This document shows positions 1-8,600 of a stretch of DNA of 8,630 nucleotides, in pieces. The position numbers and the translations under genes are program-made. The notes beneath the pieces are model-generated. The model ran no database searches. It worked only from the letters and a program-made list of their open reading frames with translations, and had not been told where the DNA came from. The first letter of the stretch is position 1. Each line of letters opens with the position of its first letter. Source of the stretch: Brevundimonas sp. UBA4609 (GTDB lineage Bacteria > Pseudomonadota > Alphaproteobacteria > Caulobacterales > Caulobacteraceae); the NCBI GenBank assembly GCA_002386585.1, contig DGIZ01000104.1:1-8630 (forward strand), in the 5' to 3' direction.

Positions 1-231
1 CCGCGCCTGGACGGCGTCGGCGCCACCCGGGCCATTCGCGCCCTGGAAGGGCCTCAACGCGACATTCCGGTCATCGCCCTGACCGCCAACGCCTTCGCGG
101 AGGACCGCGCGGCCTGTCTCGAGGCCGGGATGGACGACCACCTGGCCAAGCCGCTGGAGGCGGACGCCCTGCGCGTCGCCCTGGCGCGCTGGACGAACGC
201 CGCCAACCGCGCCAAGGTCGCGGCGTCCTAA
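1..231 (+). CDS. C-terminal receiver domain of a truncated gene, probably a hybrid histidine kinase
   Basis: The gene runs in from the left edge; only the last 76 residues are visible. They match the second half of a CheY-like receiver domain. The LDG at residues 3-5 follows the usual phospho-acceptor loop, and the acceptor Asp should lie about four residues off the edge. IALTA has the conserved Thr at residue 28, and [10 protein letters not shown] has the conserved Lys at residue 50. The GMDDHLAKP form is typical of receiver domains fused behind histidine kinases. The protein ends soon after the last receiver helix with no DNA-binding domain, so the receiver is C-terminal. It probably takes part in phosphotransfer signalling. 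A stand-alone single-domain response regulator is equally possible because the upstream part is missing. Stop is TAA at 229-231. Confidence 0.85.
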   Translation, partial: PRLDGVGATRAIRALEGPQRDIPVIALTANAFAEDRAACLEAGMDDHLAKPLEADALRVALARWTNAANRAKVAAS

Positions 232-258
232 CCGCCAGTAGTCCGTCGTCCGTATCGC

Positions 259-285
259 CCGGCGGCGCCTCCGCCGGAGCCATGC
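259..285 (+). promoter_or_regulatory. Hairpin overlapping the ribosome binding site of the AmpG-like gene
   Basis: A perfect 7-base-pair stem (CCGGCGG at 259-265, CCGCCGG at 271-277) closes a 5-base loop. It lies in the 54-base gap between the receiver-domain gene and the permease gene. The right arm contains the first two Gs of the Shine-Dalgarno-like GGAG at 276-279, which sits six bases before the ATG at 286. The structure could limit ribosome access or help end the upstream transcript. There is no T-run after it, so it is not a classical intrinsic terminator. An out-of-frame ATG at 282 opens only a three-codon frame and is unlikely to matter. The hairpin is seen in the sequence; its role is inferred. 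Confidence 0.35.
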
Positions 286-2022
286 ATGACTGATTCCAAG
301 ACGCCCGCTTCGGTCGCCCGAGGCCTGGGGGGGCTCGCCGTCTATGGCGAACGGCGGCCGATGGCCATGCTGCTGCTGGGGTTCGCGGCGGGTCTGCCCA
401 ATCTGCTGATCTATGACACCCTGTCGGCCTGGTTGCGCGACGCGGGCGTGACGCTGGAGATGATCGGCTTCTTCGCCCTGGCCACCCTGACCTATGCGTT
501 GAAGTTCGTCTGGGCGCCCCTGTTGGACCGCACCAATATTCCGGGTCTGACGCGCTGGCTGGGACACCGTCGCTCGTGGATGCTGGCGACGCAGGTCGTC
601 ATCATCGCCGGCCTGTGGTTGATCTCGGGCTCCAATCCGCAGACGTCCCTCGGCGCCGTGGCGGCCTTCGCGGTTATGGTGGGCTTTTTCGGCGCCACCC
701 AGGACATCGCCATCGACGCCTGGCGCATCGAGGCCGTCGACGACAGCCGCCAGGGCGCCATGGCGGCCGCCTATCAGCTGGGCTACCGGGTCGCTCAGAT
801 CGTCGCGGGCTTCGTGCCCCTGGCCCTGGCGCAGTTCTACAACTGGAACCTGTCCTACGCGATCATGGCCGCCCTGATGGGCGTCGGCGTGATGGGCGTT
901 CTGCTGGCCCCGCGCGAAAAGCAGCACGTCGTGCGCGCCATTCCGGTATCTGACATTCCCTCGCGACCCGTGGCGGAGAAGGTCGAGTGGGTCCTGCGCC
1001 TCGGCCTCATCTTTGTCTCGGCGGTTCTGATCGGGACCGGCCTGACCGACAAGATCGACGCCTTCGCCTGGGCTTTCGGCGCCATCCTGCCCCAGGAGAT
1101 CCTGGGCGCCCTGACCTCCGGTCTTGTCGAGAGCGGCGGCGTCGGCGTGCTGATCCAGTTCGGCTGGATCGTCCTGGGCTTCGGCCTGCTGTTCTTCGCC
1201 TGCGCGCCGGTGCCGGGCTGGCGCACGCGCCCGGGCGCCTATCTGGCAGGCTCGTTCGGCGCGCCGCTGAAGGACTTCTTCGTGCGTTTCGGTCGGCTCG
1301 CCGGCCCGATCCTGGCGCTGATCTGCCTCTATCGTCTGGCGGACTTCGTGCTGAACATCATGAATCCCTTCTACATCGATCTGGGGTTCAGCCTGATCGA
1401 GATCGGCGAGGTGCGGAAGCTGTTCGGCGTGATCGCCATGTCGCTGGGCGTCTTCATCGGCGGCTGGTCGGTCGCCCGTTTCGGCTTGATCCGCACCATG
1501 GTGGTCGGCGCCTTCATGAGCCCGGTGTCGAACCTGGTCTTCGCCTGGCTGGCCACCCAGGGCCATGATCTGACCGCCCTCTTCGTCGCCATCGGGGTGG
1601 ACAACCTGGCCACCGGATACGCCGGCACGGCCTTGATCGCCTATATGTCCAGTCTGACGTCGATCGGTTTCACGGCGACCCAGTACGCCCTGTTCAGTTC
1701 GTTGTACGCTCTGCCGGGCAAGCTCATCGCGTCCCAATCCGGCAAGATCGTCGAGGCGTCCGCGCGTGCGGCGGACGCAGGAGGGCCGCTGGGGGCGCTG
1801 AAAGGACTGTTCCACGCCCTGCCGCCGGAATCTCTTGTCGTCGGGGCCGCCAAGAGCGGGGTCACGCCCGCCGGACTGGGGGCGGGCTATGTCACCTTCT
1901 TCCTCTATTCGACAGTGATCGGCGTGTTCGCCATTGTTCTGGCCTTCTACGTCGCGCCGCGTCATGCGCGCCTGATCGCCGAGCAGAAGAAGGCGGCGGC
2001 CTCGGAAGACGCTCTGTCCTGA
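286..2022 (+). CDS. ampG: AmpG-like MFS permease (muropeptide transporter family)
   Basis: A 578-residue inner-membrane protein of the major facilitator superfamily, AmpG branch. AmpG imports anhydro-muropeptides from the periplasm for peptidoglycan recycling and, in many bacteria, for beta-lactamase induction. Family marks: GFAAGLP at residues 32-38, KFVWAPLLDR at 73-82, HRRSW at 94-98 and GATQDIAIDAWRIE at 136-149. In the second half, DNLATGYAGTALIAY (439-453) and FTATQYALFSSLYALPGK (462-479) match the conserved helices of AmpG. It is longer than the roughly 490-residue E. coli protein. The extra length lies in a middle region with two added hydrophobic stretches (about 237-253 and 286-306) and in a loop before the last helix (about 490-530). 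The start is supported by GGAG at 276-279. No beta-lactamase or ampR is visible, so drug induction cannot be inferred. The AmpG-like family assignment is firm; the exact substrate is less sure. Confidence 0.88.
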   Translation: MTDSKTPASVARGLGGLAVYGERRPMAMLLLGFAAGLPNLLIYDTLSAWLRDAGVTLEMIGFFALATLTYALKFVWAPLLDRTNIPGLTRWLGHRRSWMLATQVVIIAGLWLISGSNPQTSLGAVAAFAVMVGFFGATQDIAIDAWRIEAVDDSRQGAMAAAYQLGYRVAQIVAGFVPLALAQFYNWNLSYAIMAALMGVGVMGVLLAPREKQHVVRAIPVSDIPSRPVAEKVEWVLRLGLIFVSAVLIGTGLTDKIDAFAWAFGAILPQEILGALTSGLVESGGVGVLIQFGWIVLGFGLLFFACAPVPGWRTRPGAYLAGSFGAPLKDFFVRFGRLAGPILALICLYRLADFVLNIMNPFYIDLGFSLIEIGEVRKLFGVIAMSLGVFIGGWSVARFGLIRTMVVGAFMSPVSNLVFAWLATQGHDLTALFVAIGVDNLATGYAGTALIAYMSSLTSIGFTATQYALFSSLYALPGKLIASQSGKIVEASARAADAGGPLGALKGLFHALPPESLVVGAAKSGVTPAGLGAGYVTFFLYSTVIGVFAIVLAFYVAPRHARLIAEQKKAAASEDALS

Positions 2023-2029
2023 AACGCAA

Positions 2030-2053
2030 AGAGGCGGCCCGAAGGCCGCCTCT
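2030..2053 (-). terminator. Strong hairpin terminator between convergent genes
   Basis: A perfect 10-base-pair GC-rich stem (2030-2039 with 2044-2053) encloses a four-base loop. It sits between the stop of the AmpG-like gene (2022) and the stop of the malic enzyme gene (2079). Read on the minus strand, the loop is TTCG closed by C-G, the very stable UUCG tetraloop form, and it is followed by the T-rich stretch TTTGCGTTTC. It therefore looks like an intrinsic terminator mainly for the minus-strand malic enzyme transcript. On the plus strand the stem is the same but the T-run is missing, so action on the AmpG-like transcript would be weaker. Confidence 0.75.
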
Positions 2054-2078
2054 CGACGTTGTCACGATGGGTCGGCGG

Positions 2079-4385
<2,307 letters not shown>

Positions 4386-4458
4386 TTCGTTCCTAGATCG
4401 TGGGACCTTCGCCGACAACCGCTGACGCCGGGTCAAGGGCGATTGCGTGGTTTCTCCG

Positions 4459-5361
4459 TCACGCCACGGGCATGAATCCGGTTCCTTCGATCTCGACAGG
4501 ACCGGTCATGAAGACGTGGTTCGACGCTTCGTCCCAGTTGATGGTCAGTTCGCCGCCGTCGACGATCACCGTCGCCCGGCGATCGGTCAGTCCGCGCCGC
4601 GCCGTGGCCACCAGGGCGGCGCAGGCGCCGGTGCCGCACGCCAGGGTCAGGCCCGCCCCGCGCTCCCACACCCGCAACCGGATGCGGTCGCGATCCAGGA
4701 CGTCGGCGAAGCCGACGTTGACCCCCTCGGGGAACAGGGGGTGGCGTTCGACCAGGGAGCCGGAGCCGCGCACGAAGGCGTCGTCCTGCTGGTCGGTGAA
4801 GAAGACGACGTGGGGGTTGCCCATCGACACCGCGCCCGGCGTATGCAGCACGGGCGCGTCGATCGGTCCGACCTGGAGCTCGATCCCGCGCGTGTCCATC
4901 TCTTCCGCCAGCGGCACTTCGGACCAGTCGAGACGCGGCGCCCCCATATCGACCGTCACTTCGTGGATGGCCGGGGTCGTCGACCCTTCGGGATCTCCCG
5001 ACCCGGCGCGGCCTGGAAGAGAGGATGAGGCACGGCGCGCGGTGGTGGGGCCGCCGAGGGTGTCGATGACCACCTCTTCCTTGTCGGTCGCCTCCAGCAT
5101 CAGCCAGCCGACGCAGCGCAGGGCGTTGCCGCAGGTCTCGACCATGGAGCCGTCGGCGTTCCATACCCGCATGAAGGCGTCGGCCGTTTCGGACGGCTCG
5201 ATGCCGATCAACTGGTCGAAGCCGCCGAGGCCCGCCGCCGGATCGGCCAGGGCGCGCACCTGGTCCGCGGTCGGGTGAAAGGGCTCTTCGAAGGCCTGGA
5301 CGACGATGAAGGCGTTTCCGGCGCCGTTCATGCGGATGTAGGGTCGGGCGGGTTGGCTCAT
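4459..5361 (-). CDS. dapF: Diaminopimelate epimerase
   Basis: Cofactor-independent epimerase converting LL- to meso-diaminopimelate, the last step before lysine and the source of the cross-linking residue of peptidoglycan. Both catalytic cysteines are present: Cys77 in ETCGNALRC and Cys242 in ACGTGACA. Other family marks are MNGAGNAF (11-18), FDQLIGIEP (48-56), NADGS (68-72), GNPHVV (181-186) and RVWERGAG (230-237). The Asp seen in GNDF of E. coli is Ala here, a position I believe varies in alphaproteobacteria. The protein is 300 residues, longer than the 274 of E. coli. Much of the excess is a low-complexity Ser/Gly/Pro stretch at about 111-133, where the DNA is palindrome-rich. ATG at 5361 is preferred because AAGGG lies four bases upstream; ATG at 5373 has no such site. 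The gene lies 73 bases upstream of maeB on the same strand. Confidence 0.94.
   Translation of the reverse strand: MSQPARPYIRMNGAGNAFIVVQAFEEPFHPTADQVRALADPAAGLGGFDQLIGIEPSETADAFMRVWNADGSMVETCGNALRCVGWLMLEATDKEEVVIDTLGGPTTARRASSSLPGRAGSGDPEGSTTPAIHEVTVDMGAPRLDWSEVPLAEEMDTRGIELQVGPIDAPVLHTPGAVSMGNPHVVFFTDQQDDAFVRGSGSLVERHPLFPEGVNVGFADVLDRDRIRLRVWERGAGLTLACGTGACAALVATARRGLTDRRATVIVDGGELTINWDEASNHVFMTGPVEIEGTGFMPVA
4974..5004. repeat. Palindrome-rich segment inserted in frame within dapF
   Basis: Nested inverted repeats inside the dapF coding region. GGGTCG (4974-4979) can pair with CGACCC at 4981-4986 or with the second CGACCC at 4999-5004. CGGGA (4989-4993) pairs with TCCCG (4996-5000). The stretch encodes part of the Ser/Gly/Pro insertion (about residues 111-133 of DapF) that has no counterpart in E. 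coli DapF. The inserted DNA may extend to about 5030. It resembles the idea of palindromic elements that insert in frame into genes, as known in Rickettsia, but I cannot show other copies from this window. Confidence 0.4.
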
Positions 5362-5410
5362 GACGCCCTTCATATAGGATTTTTCGCCGGTTCATGTATC
5401 GCTGGCGACG
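5362..5410. promoter_or_regulatory. Short divergent promoter region between dapF and the channel gene
   Basis: Only 49 bases separate the two divergent start codons, so promoters for both must lie here or inside the coding sequences. The centre (about 5371-5400) is clearly richer in A and T than its surroundings. On the minus strand TATATG at 5376-5371 resembles a -10 box, but I see no good -35 partner and it would leave almost no leader. The plus-strand gene has no Shine-Dalgarno motif before its ATG at 5411. A frame of six codons starting at ATG 5394 (MYRWRR) ends at the TGA of 5412-5414, overlapping that ATG. No operator symmetry stands out. Confidence 0.4.
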
Positions 5411-6214
5411 ATGACGTCTGATCATAGCGAAACCGCCAAACCCGACGGGCTGCGGCTGAGGGCGCGCCTGCGCTACCTCTATCACGGCGCCCAGCCGGCG
5501 GCGGTGAAGTTCCGCCTGATGGTGATCATCGTCGACCTGATCATCATCGGCTTCTTCCTGGCCGCGCCGATCCTGAAGGAGGCGGGCTGGGTCTTCTATG
5601 TCGCCGATTACTTCATCGCCGCCATTCTGGGTCTGGACCTGGCGGCGCGGGCCTATGCCTATTCCGACATCCGCGACTGGCTGAAGAAGCCCATCGTCTG
5701 GGTCGACCTGTTCGTGCTGGCGACCCTGCTGTTCCCGGCCTGGCTGGCGAATTTCGGCTTCCTGCGGCTGCTGCGGTTCTGGAGCCTGCTGAACAGCGAC
5801 CTGTTCTGGCGCACCATCGGCCGCCGGTTCGACGACACCCGCGTCGAGGAGATCACCCGCGCCCTGGCCGCCCTGGTCACCTTCGTCTTTGTGACGACCG
5901 GCTTCGTCTACGCCTATTTCCGGGGCAAGGCCGAGCACATCAACGGCTATCTGGACGCCCTGTACTTCACCGTCGCCACCCTGACGACGACGGGCTTCGG
6001 GGACATCACCCTGCCGGGCAACTGGGGGAGGGTCATCTCCATCGTCGTCATGCTGGTGGGCATCACCCTTTTCATCCGCCTGGCTCAGACGCTGATCCGG
6101 CCGCACAAGGTGAAGTTCCCCTGCCCCACCTGCGGGCTGCAGAAGCACGATCCCGACGCCGTGCATTGCAAGGCCTGCGGCCAGATCCTGTGCATCCCGG
6201 ACGACGGCGATTGA
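5411..6214 (+). CDS. Six-helix potassium-channel-like protein with C-terminal zinc ribbon
   Basis: A 267-residue inner-membrane protein built like a voltage-gated potassium channel subunit, presumably a tetramer. Hydrophobic segments: S1 about 33-54, S2 60-84, S3 96-110, S4-like 115-128, S5 148-170 and S6 206-228. The pore loop holds the selectivity filter TTTGFGD at 192-198 (LYFTVATLTTTGFGD), which is diagnostic. The S4-like helix (FLRLLRFWSLL) carries only two arginines, 119 and 122, so voltage sensing may be weak or absent. After S6 comes a short cytoplasmic tail with two Cys pairs, CPTC (238, 241) and CKAC (253, 256), spaced like a zinc ribbon. There is no RCK or cyclic-nucleotide domain. 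The start is the only in-frame ATG ahead of S1 and lacks a clear ribosome site, so translation could be near-leaderless. Pore identity is strong; ion choice and gating are inferred. Confidence 0.88.
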   Translation: MTSDHSETAKPDGLRLRARLRYLYHGAQPAAVKFRLMVIIVDLIIIGFFLAAPILKEAGWVFYVADYFIAAILGLDLAARAYAYSDIRDWLKKPIVWVDLFVLATLLFPAWLANFGFLRLLRFWSLLNSDLFWRTIGRRFDDTRVEEITRALAALVTFVFVTTGFVYAYFRGKAEHINGYLDALYFTVATLTTTGFGDITLPGNWGRVISIVVMLVGITLFIRLAQTLIRPHKVKFPCPTCGLQKHDPDAVHCKACGQILCIPDDGD

Positions 6215-6229
6215 GCCGCAGCCTGCGGC
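6215..6229 (+). terminator. Small hairpin directly after the channel gene, weak terminator candidate
   Basis: GCCGCA (6215-6220) and TGCGGC (6224-6229) form a perfect six-base-pair stem with a three-base loop, starting on the base after the TGA of the channel gene. No T-run follows, so any termination would be weak. The stem may simply protect the 3' end of the message. Confidence 0.3.
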
Positions 6230-6231
6230 GA

Positions 6232-6256
6232 AAGATTACAAGCCCGTAAGATTACA
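6232..6256 (+). promoter_or_regulatory. Repeated AAGATTACA motif, possible operator
   Basis: AAGATTACA occurs twice (6232-6240 and 6248-6256), 16 bases start to start, in the 110-base gap before the peptidase gene. The same stretch contains TTAC-N6-GTAA (6236-6249) and GTAA-GA-TTAC (6246-6255), so half-sites appear both as direct and as inverted repeats. It is an AT-rich island in GC-rich DNA, placed about 70-90 bases before the ATG at 6325. A regulator site or promoter element is plausible; the factor is unknown. Confidence 0.35.
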
Positions 6257-6324
6257 GGCGCTTGCCCCTCGCCGCCGCCCTCGCCAAGGTGCCGCGCGAA
6301 ACATTCGTCCGTTGGGGGACATCC

Positions 6325-8496
6325 ATGACCATCCGCTCGTTGGCGTCCGTCGCCGCCCTTCTTCTCGCCGCCGGAGCCGCACCCGTCGCCATGGCCCAGA
6401 CCACCGTTTCCACAAGCGCCGCCTCGACGGCTCCGGGCTTCGCGACCAGCGATGCGACCGACCCCTATCTGTGGCTGGAGGAGGTCGAGGGCGACCGCGC
6501 CATGGAATGGGTCAAGGCGCACAACGAGACCTCTCTGGGGACGCTGCAGGGCGACCCACGCTATGAGACCCTCCATCAACAGGCGCTGGACCTGGTGCAG
6601 TCGCGCGACCGCATCCCCTCGCCCGGTTTCACTCACGACGGCCACGTCGACAACTTCTGGCAGGACGCCGACCATGTGCGCGGCATCTGGCGGCGCACGA
6701 CGCTGGACTCCTATCGCACCGACGCACCGCAGTGGGAGACCATCCTGGACATCGACGCCCTGTCGGCGGCCGAGGGCGCCAACTGGGTCTACAAGGGCGC
6801 GACCTGCCTGGCGCCGGAGGAGCGTTACTGCCTGATCTCCCTGTCGAACGGCGGCAAGGATGCGGTGACGATCCGCGAGTTCGACAGCGTCACGAAAACC
6901 TTCGTCGAAGGCGGGATTTCGCTGCCGGAATCCAAGGGCGGCGCCAGCTGGATCGACAAGGATACGCTGCTGATCTCGCGCGACTTCGGCGAAGGGTCGC
7001 TGACGGACTCGGGCTATCCGCGCACCGTGCGTCTGATGAAGCGCGGCCAGAGCGTCGATCAGGCGGTAGAGGTCTTCGCCGGTCAGCAGACCGACGTCTC
7101 GGTTTCGGGCTACACTCTGCGCGACGCCGACGGCGTGGTTCAGGCGGTGCTGCTGAACCGGGGGATCAACTTCTACGAAAGCGAGACCTGGCGTCTGAAC
7201 GCCGACGGCTCGACGACGAAGCTGGAGCTGCCGCTCAAGTCCAGCATCAACGCCCTGGTCGCCGGCCAGCTGGTGGTGACGACGGATCAGGACTGGACCG
7301 CGCCCTCGGGTCAGGAATTCAGGACCGGCGACGTCATCGCCTGGAACCTGCAGGCCTGGCTGGCTGATCCCAAGACCCCCGCCCGTCTGGTGATCCGCCC
7401 CGGCGAGCGCGAGGCGATCGAGGGACTCAACGCCACCCGCAACAAGCTGGTCGTGGCCCTTTACGAGAACGTGCGCGGCTCGGTCTATGTCTATGACCCG
7501 GCCGACTGGAGCCGCACGCGCCTGGACCTGCCGCAGAACGTTTCGGTCGGCGTCGGCTCGGCCTCGGAACAGGACGACAAGGTCTTCGTCAGCGTCACCG
7601 GCTATCTGAATCCGTCCAGCCTCTATCTGGCCGATGCGGCGACCGGCGCGGTCGCCCTGACCAAGGCCCTGCCGGACAAGTTCGACGCCAGCGGCATGCG
7701 CGTCGATCAGTTCGAGGCGCGCAGCGCCGACGGGACGATGATCCCCTATTTCGTCGTCCACAAGGACGCCATGGCGATGGACGGCTCGAACCCGACGCTG
7801 CTGTACGGCTACGGCGGCTTCCAGTCGTCGCTGCTGCCCGGCTATTCGCCGACGGTGGGCAAGCTGTGGCTGGAGCGGGGCGGGGTCTATGTCATCGCCA
7901 ACACCCGCGGCGGCGGCGAGTTCGGACCGAAATGGCACCAGGCGGCCCAGCAGGAGAACCGCCAGCGCGCGCATGAAGACTTCCAGGCCGTGGCCCAGGA
8001 TCTGATCACGCGCGGGATCACCTCGCAGCCGCACCTGGGGATCATGGGCGGCTCGCAGGGCGGACTGTTCATGGGGGCCATGCTGACCCAGCGCCCGGAC
8101 CTGATCAACGCGGCGGTCATCCAGGTGCCGCTGTTCGACATGCTGCGCTTCCACAAGCTGCTGGCCGGCGCGTCCTGGATGGGCGAATACGGCGACCCGG
8201 ACATCCCCGAACAGCGCGCCTGGATCGAGCAGTATTCACCCTATCAGCGTCTGGCGGCGGGCCAGCCCTACCCCGAGGTCTTCATCCACACCTCGACCAA
8301 GGACGACCGCGTCCACCCCGGCCACGCTCGCAAGGCGGCGGCGCGGATGGAGGAGCTGGGCTATCCGGTGCTCTTCTATGAAAACACCGACGGCGGCCAC
8401 GCGGCCGGCGCCAACCTGCGCGAGACGGCCCGACGCATCGCGCTGGAATACACCTATCTGACCCGGCGGCTGATGGATCAGCCGGCGCAGCGGTAA
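6325..8496 (+). CDS. Exported prolyl oligopeptidase family (S9) serine peptidase
   Basis: A 723-residue secreted or periplasmic serine peptidase that likely cuts short peptides, classically after proline. Residues 1-24 form a signal peptide: a short Arg-containing start, a hydrophobic core (about 6-20) and an AMA-Q cleavage site after residue 24. DPYLWLEE at 46-53 is the typical start of the mature family fold. A beta-propeller region follows (about 75-470), then the alpha/beta-hydrolase domain. Hydrolase marks are YGYGGF (494-499), ANTRGGGEFG (525-534), the nucleophile Ser577 in MGGSQGG, Asp660 in TKDDRVHPGH and His692 in DGGHAAG, giving a complete triad. Length fits the roughly 700 of the family plus a leader. 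ATG at 6325 is preferred: GGGGGA lies at 6314-6319, and the signal peptide begins properly. A TTG at 6262 in frame would add a poor N-terminus. Exact peptide specificity cannot be read from sequence. Confidence 0.93.
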   Translation: MTIRSLASVAALLLAAGAAPVAMAQTTVSTSAASTAPGFATSDATDPYLWLEEVEGDRAMEWVKAHNETSLGTLQGDPRYETLHQQALDLVQSRDRIPSPGFTHDGHVDNFWQDADHVRGIWRRTTLDSYRTDAPQWETILDIDALSAAEGANWVYKGATCLAPEERYCLISLSNGGKDAVTIREFDSVTKTFVEGGISLPESKGGASWIDKDTLLISRDFGEGSLTDSGYPRTVRLMKRGQSVDQAVEVFAGQQTDVSVSGYTLRDADGVVQAVLLNRGINFYESETWRLNADGSTTKLELPLKSSINALVAGQLVVTTDQDWTAPSGQEFRTGDVIAWNLQAWLADPKTPARLVIRPGEREAIEGLNATRNKLVVALYENVRGSVYVYDPADWSRTRLDLPQNVSVGVGSASEQDDKVFVSVTGYLNPSSLYLADAATGAVALTKALPDKFDASGMRVDQFEARSADGTMIPYFVVHKDAMAMDGSNPTLLYGYGGFQSSLLPGYSPTVGKLWLERGGVYVIANTRGGGEFGPKWHQAAQQENRQRAHEDFQAVAQDLITRGITSQPHLGIMGGSQGGLFMGAMLTQRPDLINAAVIQVPLFDMLRFHKLLAGASWMGEYGDPDIPEQRAWIEQYSPYQRLAAGQPYPEVFIHTSTKDDRVHPGHARKAAARMEELGYPVLFYENTDGGHAAGANLRETARRIALEYTYLTRRLMDQPAQR

Positions 8497-8504
8497 AACT
8501 ACAC

Positions 8505-8534
8505 CCGCTCATCCCCGCGGAGGCGGGGACCCAG
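8505..8534 (+). repeat. Left arm of a long inverted repeat pair (REP-like)
   Basis: A 30-base arm that is the perfect reverse complement of 8601-8630. It is itself a hairpin: TCCCCGC (8512-8518) and GCGGGGA (8523-8529) around a GGAG loop. It starts eight bases after the stop of the peptidase gene. In addition, CCCAGGT at 8530-8536 can pair with ACCTGGG at 8553-8559, an alternative fold. Such GC-rich palindromes resemble dispersed intergenic repeats of Caulobacterales and related groups. It could also act as a transcript end or 3' stabiliser for the peptidase message, although no T-run follows. Confidence 0.75.
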
Positions 8535-8600
8535 GTTTGAGCACCTCGTTCGACCTGGGCCGTGAGCGAAACTTTGGCGGCGGCTTATCGAGCCAAAGCA
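8535..8600. other. 66-base spacer between inverted repeat arms
   Basis: Non-coding spacer of the paired repeat. It contains a further perfect 7-base-pair inverted repeat, CTTTGGC (8572-8578) with GCCAAAG (8592-8598). The arms plus spacer could fold into a cruciform-like structure about 126 bases long. I see no gene in it. Confidence 0.55.

Noticed and set aside
71..283. Minus-strand frame of 70 codons opposite the receiver-domain gene
   Set aside because: Arg/Pro/Gly-rich shadow frame opposite a clear receiver domain.
4386..4458. Promoter for maeB with TTGACC at 4436-4431 on the minus strand
   Set aside because: The -35-like hexamer has no convincing -10 partner at any usual spacing, so it may be chance.
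4433..6166. Long minus-strand frame of 577 codons across the channel gene and dapF
   Set aside because: It spans two well-supported genes in other frames and shows low-complexity Arg/Gly/Asp composition with no family motif.
6085..8154. Minus-strand frame of 689 codons opposite the peptidase gene
   Set aside because: It is antisense to a gene with a complete catalytic triad and signal peptide, and its own product has no recognisable motif.
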